Part shown: one piece after another, positions 10,294 through 17,846 of the stretch
Position numbering within the stretch: the stretch's first letter is position 1
Layout: each line of letters begins with the position of its first letter
NCBI GenBank assembly: GCA_015501075.1
Contig: JADNYJ010000586.1
Location: forward strand, 1 to 19,650
DNA: 19,650 nt
Source of the DNA: Gymnopilus junonius
Lineage: Eukaryota > Basidiomycota > Agaricomycetes > Agaricales > Galerinaceae
Direction: 5' to 3'
Notes under the pieces: model-generated
What the model was told of the DNA's origin: nothing
The model's database searches: none
The model's input: the letters and a program-made list of their open reading frames with translations, nothing else
Position numbers and translations under genes: made by a program

Positions 10294-10339
10294 GATCTTG
10301 TACTGCAAAGGCACGGATAGCGTCTTCTATGAACAACTC
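10294..10339 (+). other. 44-46 bp micro-inversion inside the flippase pseudogene
   Basis: On the plus strand this stretch reads ILYCKGTDSVFYEQL, the conserved flippase N-domain block (family form LYCKGADSVIYERL), while everything on both sides is coded on minus. Flipping it back joins GPDGR to ILYCKG and EQL to DWKDHDPQL, with no base gained or lost and the frame kept. The breakpoints are ambiguous by one base pair on each side. Confidence 0.85.
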
Positions 10340-11261
10340 CGCCCATCAGGCCCTCTCAGCACCATGCTCATGCATGCCATTGAACCCACGCATCCTAAGC
10401 AGCGTATACTGCTTGTTCTGGCCCATACCTCAATCCCTAACGTATCCTTCATCTTCCCAAGGAATGGAAAGCCCGCATCTCGAGCAGCAGAGAAGGCGCG
10501 GAAGAACGCGACGGTGAGGTTCTCAGCAAATTTCAATTCGAGTTTCTGAGGGTCTTCAAGCCCTCCTTCCCTCCTCGCCGCCCCATGCTGCGCCTCGGTG
10601 ATGCCCTCCCGTACGCCATGCCACACACGGAGCATTCTGCAACTCCTTAATGTTCTGTGTGAGGGTCCCTGTTTTATCGGAGAAAATGTACTCAATCTGG
10701 CTGAGGTCGTCAGAGATGTTCCATGTTTTGGGGACACAGGCTGTATCGTAGGGTTTCGTAGTACATTTCGACGTCCTGGGAGATGAAGTAAGCTTGGTTG
10801 GTTCTGACAATTTCGATGGAGATGTAAAGGGAGACGGGGACGGTGTTTTGAAAAATGAGCTGGAAGCGAAGGAAAAAAAAGGTATGAGCATCAAGAGAGC
10901 AAGAACGATGAAAAAGGAAGAGACATTACACAGAAGTGATAATCGCATTGACGACGTCGCTTCCTGTTGACTCCGTACCAATCTCATAGAGACTCAAGCC
11001 CGTCCCCGTCCTCGCTTTCATACAGCCCATTGAATAAGACACATCAGTGTCAACAACCCACAGTTCACGATGATATTGAAGGTCATCTCCTTTTCAATCT
11101 TACTCTTTTTACTCGGCGTGTCGCCCGCGTTGAGCATGATCTTGATGTCTGCACCAGTAAACACGACCAGGCTGATGATCCATGATGTGTTCGGGATAGG
11201 ATATCCGTGCAGGAGGAGCTCATTGATCGTCACTGCTTCATACTTTTCTTCACCAGAAGCG

Positions 11262-11478
11262 GGCCTTATACTCGATCTCTTGCGGTTCCCTCTCCGGTTC
11301 CGGTTTGTCCACCTACACTATGACAGAGGGCGCAGGCGCGGAAGAACGCAACGATGTGGCCCCGCTGGTCACTCGACCGATCTGTGAGGTCCTTGGCGGC
11401 TCATTTCAGTGACAGGAGGGTGAGTTTGTCAGATTGCGTGTAATGGTTCTTGAATGTGCATTCCATAATACTGAGCAT
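11262..11478 (-). repeat. Out-of-order flippase N-domain fragment
   Basis: This piece reads MLSIMECTFKNHYTQSDKLT, LTDRSSDQRGHIVAFFRACA, LCHSV, then after a frameshift VDKPEPEREPQEIEYKA. In flippases this belongs after DKTGTLT, yet here it precedes the M3 region and joins it at 11259-11262. Part of it (VAFFRA and flanks) is also present in shortened form in its normal place near 10510-10540. It is therefore a partial duplicate or the tail of a second gene copy, not a simple move. It carries a TGA within about ten codons before LTDRSS. Confidence 0.7.
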
Positions 11479-11673
11479 TGCCAAGTTCCTTAAAGGAAGA
11501 CTTTTGAATGTCCTCCTCCAACGCGATGCTGCTAGCCAGACACCAGAGAGCCGGGAGGAGGTGCTGGGGCTGATGGAGCTTAATGCTGCAATGTTTGTAT
11601 TCGTTTACCAACTTCATCAACCATTACCACCACTACCACTACACCCTCTGCTTAAACACAAGCTATCCTTACC

Positions 11674-11833
11674 ATGCAACCCTCTGTGAATGCTCTGATA
11701 TCAACCATCATAGTACTGGTTGTCTTTGGTGAGCCTTCAAACAATCTTGGGTACTAAAATCTGACAGAATCCTGTAGTTGCCTTAGCTGTACTTTTAGGG
11801 CTTTACTACTACAGCCCAGCTAGAAAGAACTAG
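11674..11833 (+). CDS. Possible 36-residue single-pass membrane peptide
   Basis: Two exons, 11674-11728 and 11778-11833, joined in phase 1 across a 49-bp GTGAGC...TAG intron, give a 36-residue peptide ending in TAG. The ATG lies in an ACC-ATG-C context. After a short polar start (MQPSVN) there is one hydrophobic helix of about 24 residues (ALISTIIVLVVFVALAVLLG) and a short basic tail (YYYSPARKN). The size and layout recall tiny fungal membrane subunits such as Ost4 or the Pmp1-type proteolipids, but there is no residue-level match that would justify either name. Chance is a real possibility for an ORF this small; the intron that fuses two hydrophobic halves in frame is the main argument in favour. 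Confidence 0.35.
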
Positions 11834-12093
11834 GATGGAGGAGGAGGATCTGGAGGGGATAGAGCTTGAGGCAGGAGGAGGAGGAGCAGGGAACATCAGA
11901 AGACGTTGCTGGTGAGTTATTATTGAATCTTTCCTTTTTGTCCATGAAATTCACGGATTTTAGGGCGATTCGTGACCCCTCCGCCTCCCTATACGCCTTA
12001 AGCTGCATTTCGGATCGTCGTCGATGGGCGGTTAGCAGGAAAAATGTCCGGGTGTTTGTAATTTTGAACAAAAATATATCTTTTTCATCTTGA
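11834..12093. other. Intergenic, purine-rich stretch
   Basis: It starts with a GGA/GGAGGAGG-rich segment (11834-11890) and contains open frames on both strands that look like by-products of that composition. I see no supported gene. Confidence 0.3.
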
Positions 12094-12250
12094 CGCATTC
12101 TTTTCCGCGTATCGACCTTTCCGCGTCCGAACTTACACGTTCATCGCGTTCGTAAGTCGAGTCGACGCGTCTATCTTCGCGTCGTTACGCGTGCCTCTGA
12201 GTGCGTCGTCGTCGACTCGTTTATTGTGTAAATCGACTCGCTCAGTGACA
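12094..12250. promoter_or_regulatory. CpG-dense patch with CGCGT motifs
   Basis: About 27 CpG dinucleotides lie within roughly 150 bp, beside DNA that is nearly CpG-free. CGCGT recurs about six times, twice as ACGCGT (12165-12170 and 12187-12192). ACGCGT is the MluI cell-cycle box bound by MBF in yeasts. Whether it acts as a promoter here is an inference: no gene start is apparent just downstream. Confidence 0.35.
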
Positions 12251-12289
12251 CGATGATCGAGTTGATGAGCAAGTTGATGACTATTTACT

Positions 12290-12697
12290 TCAGAAAAAAA
12301 AACAGAAAACAGCCCTGGCTGTTAATTACCTTGCTGTTTCCTTTGGAAACACGTTCTCTGTTTATTTTAGATACAGGAATAATACTTACTTAGGATACAG
12401 GGCTAATAAACATAGTCGATATTTCTTGAGACTATACCTTGAGAAACAGTTTCCAGTTTTTACAAAGGGAACAGGAGGAAAACATATTATCTATTTCTGT
12501 ACTGTTTCTAAAGAAAACACCACAGGATACAAGAAAGGTAATTACATGAGAAAAAGGACAGAAACACGAATTCAGTTTCCCTTGTTTTTTCCTAAAGAAA
12601 TACTTTTCTTGTTTTCTAAATAAACATTTATTGGAAGTCATATGACGTGTTTCCTAGCTACTGTTTCTTAAGGAAACACTAGTCAGTGCCAGCAGTG
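12290..12697. mobile_element. Second MITE-family copy, right end clear, left end unclear
   Basis: The right end, 12635-12697, matches the right TIR of the MITE at 3959-4172 almost base for base: TCATATGACGTGTTTCC, then CTGTTTCTTAAGGAAACACT, then CAGTGCCAGCAGTG. The interior repeats GTTTC/GAAAC blocks (for example 12347-12355, 12440-12452, 12504-12515, 12590-12605). I cannot find the matching CACTGCTGGCAC at the left, so the copy is truncated, rearranged or longer than drawn. The right flank is CCT at 12698-12700. Confidence 0.6.
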
Positions 12698-12707
12698 CCT
12701 GTTAATA

Positions 12708-13230
12708 CTACTCATCTGATGTAGCAATCTCATAGAGATTAAATTGCCTTTTGTCCTTCTCCCATGCCTTCACTTGCTCCAACCAAAGGGCCAGAGTATC
12801 TGGCAGAATTGTCTTTTCAAATTCTTGATATGTGATTGAGTGCTTGGCCATATCAGAGGCAGCCATGATCATTTTATAGCACAATAACACCCCTGATAAT
12901 GCACAATGAGGGATTAACATACATCAATCCATGTAATAGCACTCACCTAATCCTGTCATTTTCTGCTAATCAAAATCACCAAAATGGTAATCCAATGCAT
13001 CACAATGAGGTTCTGGCCCCATCTCCCTAGCACTCAGTGCCAGAGGGTTGATCTTGGCCCACCCATGCTCAAGTGCTTCTCCATCAGAATGACTAACATC
13101 TAGTGCATAATTAAAGGAGAAAAGTGTTTGGCACTTTAGAATATAGGCCAGTAGGTGAAACTTGGGGACAAGAAAGACTAATGTGATGTCATGGGTTAAA
13201 AACACCCAAAAGAATTCAGACTTCAGAGGA
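12708..13230 (-). pseudogene. KDZ-family transposase, C-terminal exons only
   Basis: KDZ (Kyakuja-Dileera-Zisupton) transposases drive large DNA transposons common in mushrooms. Exon 13230-12947 reads FLVPKFHLLAYILKCQTLFS, FNYALDVSHSDGEALEHGWA, KINPLALSAREMGPEP and ALDYHFGDFD; the family pattern is VPKFHLPAH, CQ, FSFN, DGE-x-x-E-x-x-WA, N-P, EMGPG, LD-x-HFGDWN. Intron 12893-12946 (GTGAGT...CAG) joins in phase 1 to a last exon, SITYQEFEKTILPDTLALWL and EQVKAWEKDKRQFNLYE, ending at TAG 12708-12710. A TAG at 12966-12968 replaces the expected tryptophan after HFGDF-D. An acceptor (TTTTATTCCAG) precedes the first exon, but no earlier exon is visible in the next 2.3 kb. About 150 of an expected 900 or more residues remain, so this is a dead remnant. 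Confidence 0.8.
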
Positions 13231-15592
13231 CTGGAATAAAATTTAAGCTAAACTAGAGAAAATCACTATCAAATAATAAAAATTAAATCAATATACACTA
13301 TAGTACACTATTATAGCTAATAAGAGCTATCCTTTTATTCTTGCAACATCTTTTCATTAAGAAGTCTAGAAGCCTATTAAATTAGGGTAGAAAATCTTTA
13401 AAGGTTCAAGGCCATTATTGAGAGTATAATTCTTAAGAACTAGCTAAGTGATAAGAAGAAAATCATATGTACTAGTTCCACTAGTAGAGCAAGTAAATAA
13501 TGAGCAAGAAAATATAACAAAGATATAGCTGAGTACCTACATAAGAAAAGAAGGCACAGCCTTGTGAAATGAATCATGATGAGATAAAAATGTGTGTCAG
13601 CAGTAAACATGTATTAATTGTGGAAATAAGAAAAATTAAATAGAGTACAGCAACCATATTGCAAGTATATTTATGATCCTAAAAATCAGTTGTAGACTCA
13701 GTAGTTTTATTATAGTGTAGATAAAGTGGTTTAGATGTCTAAGTGTATGAAGGTATATTTCAAATTGTGTATAAGTTGAGATTTCTGGGCAATATATATG
13801 TAGTCTTGTTCTAGTTCTGCATGACTGTCCTCAGGACTGAGTCTATTCCTGTAGGACTATGTCTACTTTGAGTGAATAAGTTGACTAGTGCCTTAAATGA
13901 AGTTAATAGCTAGGCTTCAAGGGTTCTAAGACTTTACAAAGAATAATAAAGTTTTTTATTCTACCCAAACTCTAGTAATAGTCCCCAGACTATTGAAAGT
14001 CCTCAGGAATCCTGCAGAAATCCATGGGGAACAGTAAAGACCTTGTAATTTGATTAAATGGCATATTGTACTGCTTTTTCTTCCCACAGTGTCTTGGACA
14101 GTTCAGCTTTCTATGATTTACTTTTGCTTATATGATTTCCCTTTTATTGCTTTTAGATACAATTACAGACATTTTCTTGAACAAAAACAACAGGCAGTCT
14201 AAAAGATAGCATTGATCCACAAACCAAGAGTACACAAGGATTGCAGGCCTATCTGTAAAAGCTGTTTCTGAATCAGACAAGAATACTAGATGTTCCCCCA
14301 GATGTGAACAAAGTTCAACTAGAGAAACTCAATATAAATCTGGAGAAACACCAGAATATTCATGCACTATGATGAATTCTGGATCACTTATCTGCTGTGT
14401 TGACTGATTTAAAATTGTGAATCTTATTTATCATTGGATCATGTGTATATATATTGCATAGAATAGTACATACAATGTTGTATAAAATATTGCATGGAAT
14501 ATTATATAGAATATTACATAGAATGTTGTATGGTATATTATATAACATATTGTACTGTGACAGTACTTGCAGTGGAAGTTGTGAAAGTCTCTTGCAAGAC
14601 CTCCTTAATATCTATATGGAGAATAACTTCCTCTATCTTGGCAGCCTATTCACAGTATTAATAACTGTTGGGATAATTAGGTGGTCAGACCAATACTGGT
14701 GCTAAGTTAATCCAGCACTTATTAATGTACTGACTTACTCCTTTTCAAGTCACTTAATTACATTACCATATTTGGTATACATATAAAAGTATATAAGCTC
14801 ATCACTACTTGATAAGCTGGATAATCTACCTTGATCACCTACCATGATCATCAAGCTGTACCCAATAACAATCTTTGCATATTCACTCTAGTGGTCAAGC
14901 TGAAAATGGTTGGAGATCTAAGAATGATATTGGTAGAATTATGTTCCTATATACACTATATAATATGTGCTGTAAGCCAGTTGGGTGAAAGTGCAAAGCA
15001 CTTCCAACCTGAGAAGCAGTCCAGACCAGATTGGGGGGCAAGACAAGCTGTGTTACCTATACTTTAGGAGTCTAATGATGTGATGCCCCTGTTGTCACTA
15101 GAGATGCAGAAGTACTTCCCAGGTGTGCTGATTGTGCAGAGAGTACATCAGGAAAAAGGGTCTTGTCTCTCAGAATAGACAAGAGTTGTGACAAGAACAA
15201 CAGAGAAAGCAAGAGAACCTCAGAGCTGCTCAAAAGGGTGCCAGGCAGCTGCAGAGCAAAGTCTTGACCGTGGGTCCTGAGGCCAACTTCTCTGAGGTGC
15301 TCTGAGATGCTTCTACAAGCTCTCTGACAGTCTGGAGATCCCTCAAAATTCTTTGACAGATTGGGAAAATGTTGCTCTCTGTTGCTCTGACAGGCTCTGA
15401 CACTCTCTAGGACAAGGACAACAAGTGGGAGGCAAATAGACTATATTTTCATTGCAATTAGGAAGGAATGTATGTAGCATGCTCTATGAACAAGTGATGG
15501 AATGAGAAGCCCAGGAGACAATGAAAGACATAGAAAGAGATAAAGTAGCACCCATCTAATATGTGACTAAAAGCAAAGCATCATTGGCACTG
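13231..15592. other. AT-rich, CpG-free non-coding block
   Basis: No supported gene on either strand. Apart from a single CpG at 15269-15270 I find none in this block. It contains a 12-bp minisatellite (14453-14548), scattered TCCTnnAGGA palindromes (for example 13829-13838 and 13847-13856) and CTCTGA-rich sequence (15280-15415). It could be a very long intron or decayed 5' part of the KDZ gene, or an unrelated insertion. Confidence 0.5.
14453..14548. repeat. 12-bp minisatellite, 8 units
   Basis: Eight consecutive 12-base units fit an approximate consensus RTTRYATAGAAT, for example ATTGCATAGAAT, GTTGTATAAAAT, ATTATATAGAAT and ATTACATAGAAT; a weaker ninth follows. Because 12 is a multiple of three, the array keeps frames open and produces a spurious plus-strand ORF rich in I/L-L-Y-x-I. 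Confidence 0.85.
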
Positions 15593-16784
15593 TTAGAACA
15601 CCTCAGCCATTCCATTATCAGCAATGCTGTCAAGGTCCTCTGGTATGACATCCTTGATCTCTTCTTCATTCACTTCCTCTTCTTCCATCAGCAGATAGCT
15701 CAAGTCACCACAAGTGAGACTGCGTTGAAAGAAAAGAAAAAAGTCAGCAATGAAAAATGAACAGACTGAACTATTTCTCACATAATTGACTTGTACACTG
15801 CCTGCTGGGTATGCATCAGACCATTTCTTTGACTTCTGGACCAGGCCCCTCCACGTACTTGAATGGTGCATAAACCTAAAGCAATCCATTAGCTGTAAAT
15901 CATCATTCCTACAGGATTCCTATAGGACTGCCCTTGGAAGTCTGTTTCTGATATGGTTTGGGCCTAATCCTACAGGATTCCTATAGGATTCCTGTAGGAC
16001 TGCTCTCAGAATTCTGTTTTGGCCCCAATCCTACAGGAATCCTATGGGACTCAGGCCAGTCCTATAGGAATGGTAGGGGGACTGAAAAGTACTGCTTGTC
16101 GGTATTGTCTTCACCTTTCTGAGCACCTCCCTGTGGTTCATCTTCATCTTCTACATCCTCTTCAGTCATGTTAGTAAAATCTGGAAGACCAGGTACTGTT
16201 GTAGTACTGCCCAGTTCTTTGGAAAGCTCTGCCTCATCATCACTCAAGACAGTGTGTGATGGCCTAGACTTCTTAGTAGGGGGAGTGTTGTCCTCAGTGT
16301 CATCATCAGAGAGGTTTTCTTTGTCTCTCATAGCCCTGTTACATTCCTGAATAGCTATATAGAAGGGAAAAATGCGTCATTAGAATATAATTTGAAGATA
16401 AAAGCATACCAAGGTTTTCCTGAGCTTTTATTTCCTTTTCTGTGACCTTCTGCTGAGCAGGACTATTGCTCTGGCCCTGGCCCTGTTGGTACTTCAAAAA
16501 TGCTTGGTAATCCTCTTCTGACACAGACACAGAGCCTCCTTTCTTCTTCGACTTCAGGGCTATGGTCTGACTTGCTGATGGGGGCTTGCTTGCTAGAAAG
16601 GTAATCACTCAAGTAATCAGCAGTCTACTGCTTGATGAAACAAGAAAATGCCACCTTTGCCAGCAGTATGCTTGGCATTGCTTGAGCTGGCAGCCTTCCA
16701 TTTTGCAGGCATGGCCATTTCATTCTCTGGAGCATTTACACCAGCAGACTCAGCAGCAGCAGCTTTTCTGGTAATTGTAGGCAT
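15593..16784 (-). CDS. Acidic low-complexity protein beside the TET/JBP gene
   Basis: Start ATG at 16782-16784 (MPTITRKAAAAESAG). Intron 16593-16654 joins in phase 1 to SKPPSASQTIALKSKKKGGS, VSEEDYQAFLKYQQGQGQ and EKEIKAQENL. Intron 16355-16409 (phase 1) leads to IQECNRAMRDKENLSDDDTE, PTKKSRPSHTVLSDDEAEL and an acidic segment. A tandem-repeat block follows (15907-16075), probably inside an intron whose ends I cannot fix. Then WRGLVQKSKKWSDAYPAG, a clear intron at about 15719-15781 (GTGAGA...CGCAG), and a final acidic exon EEEEVNEEEIKDVIPEDLDS ending at TAA 15593-15595. The KKSRP basic cluster could be a nuclear localisation signal. It is not a family I can name. It lies 257 bp downstream of the TET/JBP gene on the same strand and in the same CpG-poor DNA, which suggests cargo of one element. 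Confidence 0.5.
15907..16075. repeat. 61-bp tandem repeat, 2.8 units, palindrome-rich
   Basis: Units start at 15907, 15968 and 16029, each with TCCTACAGGA followed by TCCTATAGGA- or TCCTATGGGA-like sequence, then (in units 1 and 2) a CTG-GAA-TCTGTTT-TGG spacer ending in GGCC(T/C)(C)AA. The period is exactly 61. TCCTATAGGA is a perfect 10-bp palindrome. The block sits inside the acidic-protein gene, at or near an intron. Confidence 0.8.
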
Positions 16785-17041
16785 GAGAGGCAATGCAGAC
16801 CCTTGTGGCAGAGCAAGCCAATGAGAGATGGAAGTGGTTGACAAGAATTATGAGGGCGTTTTCATTCTCAGGAGAATATATGTGCCACGTGACAATAGAC
16901 ATCATGAACAAAAATGCAGTGTAATGATATATTTGAAAAGGTACAGAATGTGATATGGAAGGGAAGATGAGAAACCAGACCTTTGACAGAGTAGGACATC
17001 TACCTATGGCCACTGTAATGGTCATCATCATCCATGACAAA

Positions 17042-17507
17042 TCAAAATGTTGCATTGTCAAGCCATCCATTTCCATTTTTTTCCCAACCTTTCATGCATT
17101 TGTCAGTATGAAGCACCAAAGAAATGTGCTTCCCTTTGAAGTGAAGGTTCAGGTGGGTAAAAGCTTTGGAGGGAAAGACCACCACATCCCCACTCCTCAT
17201 TCTCAAAATGACACCAGGTTCGACCAAGACCAGCTCTCCACCTATGCAGTCAGAGATGACAAGTACCAGGCAGATGTCTTTGTCCCCAGTGTCTCTGTGC
17301 ATGTGGGTAGAGACATTAACATTGAGAATGAAACCAGCAAATGGGTACATAGGGGACATTGTGCTGTTTGGAAGGAACTGCATGCTGATGGACAGGGAGA
17401 GAAATGTGTCTGGGAAAAGGCATTTTAACTATATTGAAGACATCAGCATTGGCTTGCAAAGTCATTGGCAATTTGCTTACAGTTGCATAGATCCACTCAA
17501 AGACCAG
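17042..17507 (-). pseudogene. TET/JBP-like 2OG-Fe(II) dioxygenase, 5'-truncated by an LTR
   Basis: TET/JBP enzymes oxidise the methyl group of 5-methylcytosine or thymine in DNA using Fe(II) and 2-oxoglutarate. A short exon piece (17507-17481, FEWIYAT) joins in phase 0 across intron 17429-17480 (GTAAGC...ATATAG) to a 128-residue exon ending at TGA 17042-17044. In that exon the double-stranded beta-helix core is clear: YPFAGFILNVNVSTHMHRD with the metal-binding H44-x-D46, then KDICLVLV, GGELVLVEPG, MRSGDVVVFPSKAFTHLNLH with the distal H92, and SLVLHTDK where a basic residue usually binds 2-oxoglutarate. All visible metal ligands are present. The tail KGWEKNGNGWLDN is, in my recollection, also typical. 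The 5' part is cut at 17508 by a gypsy LTR. It could instead be a related 2OG oxygenase acting on another substrate. Confidence 0.7.
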
Positions 17508-17700
17508 TGTAAGATGACGCGAGGTCGTTGACACTGAAGACTGATCCAACTGAGAGAATAGGAATGAGGTATCTATTGGATATAGTAGACGTGTCTAAGA
17601 GATATCAAGATGATGGTGGTAACTGGAAGAAAGGGAATGTTCCTGTTACTAGTGTCCATTGTGACAAGTTATGTGAGTACGAAGTGTGAGCATGCTTACA
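17508..17700 (-). repeat. 3' LTR of a Ty3/gypsy element
   Basis: On the minus strand the 193-bp segment begins TGTAAG and ends CTTACA, a 6-bp terminal inverted repeat with canonical TG...CA ends. It directly follows a purine tract. Beyond its end lies coding sequence of the TET/JBP gene. The other LTR is outside the window, so the boundaries are inferred. The expected target duplication is the 5 bp at 17503-17507 (ACCAG on plus). Confidence 0.65.
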
Positions 17701-17712
17701 CCCTCCCCTGCT
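17701..17712 (-). other. Polypurine tract
   Basis: AGCAGGGGAGGG on the minus strand, immediately before the TG of the LTR, in the position where plus-strand DNA synthesis is primed. Confidence 0.65.
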
Positions 17713-17846
17713 ATCGAAAAAAAACTGTGCCTAGGAGAAACAAGATATATAAAAGCAATTAAACTGGGGGGGAAAAATGGTGTACAGCGCGGGTGCATTA
17801 AAAAACCCAATGGGAAAAAGCTACCAGCTGGCAGGGAGAAACTACA

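Larger units (their letters stand above)
10100..11478 (-). pseudogene. P4-type ATPase (phospholipid flippase) pseudogene, scrambled
   Basis: P4 flippases move aminophospholipids to the cytosolic leaflet. Recognisable pieces on minus: TINELLLHG, then SLVVFTGADIKIML and GDTPSKKSKIEKEMTFN (11259-11018, the A-domain end and M3). After intron 10860-10931 come FQNTVPVSLYISIEIVRTNQ (M4), PYDTACVPKTWNISDDLSQI and the phosphorylation motif DKTGTLT (10658-10678). Next are GITEAQHGAARREGG, AARDAGFPFLGK, KDTLGIEV, MSMVLRGPDGR, DHDPQLKEQ, LRMLCISA, and ALIEHSLEILGETALGDKLK to EGVPEAI. The N- and C-terminal thirds are missing. Frameshifts occur near 10760 (an extra A), after DKTGTLT and elsewhere. Deletions remove much of the N-domain, including the segment with the expected PDE motif. 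A duplicate N-domain piece lies upstream, out of order, and a 44-46 bp stretch is inverted. Clearly non-functional. Confidence 0.85.

Noticed and set aside
10298..10549. Plus-strand ORF starting YCKGTDSVFYEQL as a separate gene
   Set aside because: Only the first 14 or so residues are flippase-like; they are the inverted segment of the minus-strand pseudogene, and the rest is antisense noise.
11674..11833. Naming the small membrane peptide Ost4 or Pmp1
   Set aside because: Only size and one-helix layout match; no diagnostic residues are shared.
12290..12697. Treating 12290-12697 as a KDZ terminal repeat
   Set aside because: The same TIR bounds a complete 214-bp MITE at 3959-4172 with a 3-bp duplication and no KDZ sequence, so it belongs to that family.
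14454..14705. Plus-strand 83-residue ORF rich in Y, I, L and H
   Set aside because: Its first half is a by-product of the 12-bp minisatellite; no introns, start context or family support.
16955..17531. Plus-strand ORFs of 121-157 residues
   Set aside because: They are antisense to the TET/JBP exon, whose motifs and introns clearly fix the minus strand as coding.
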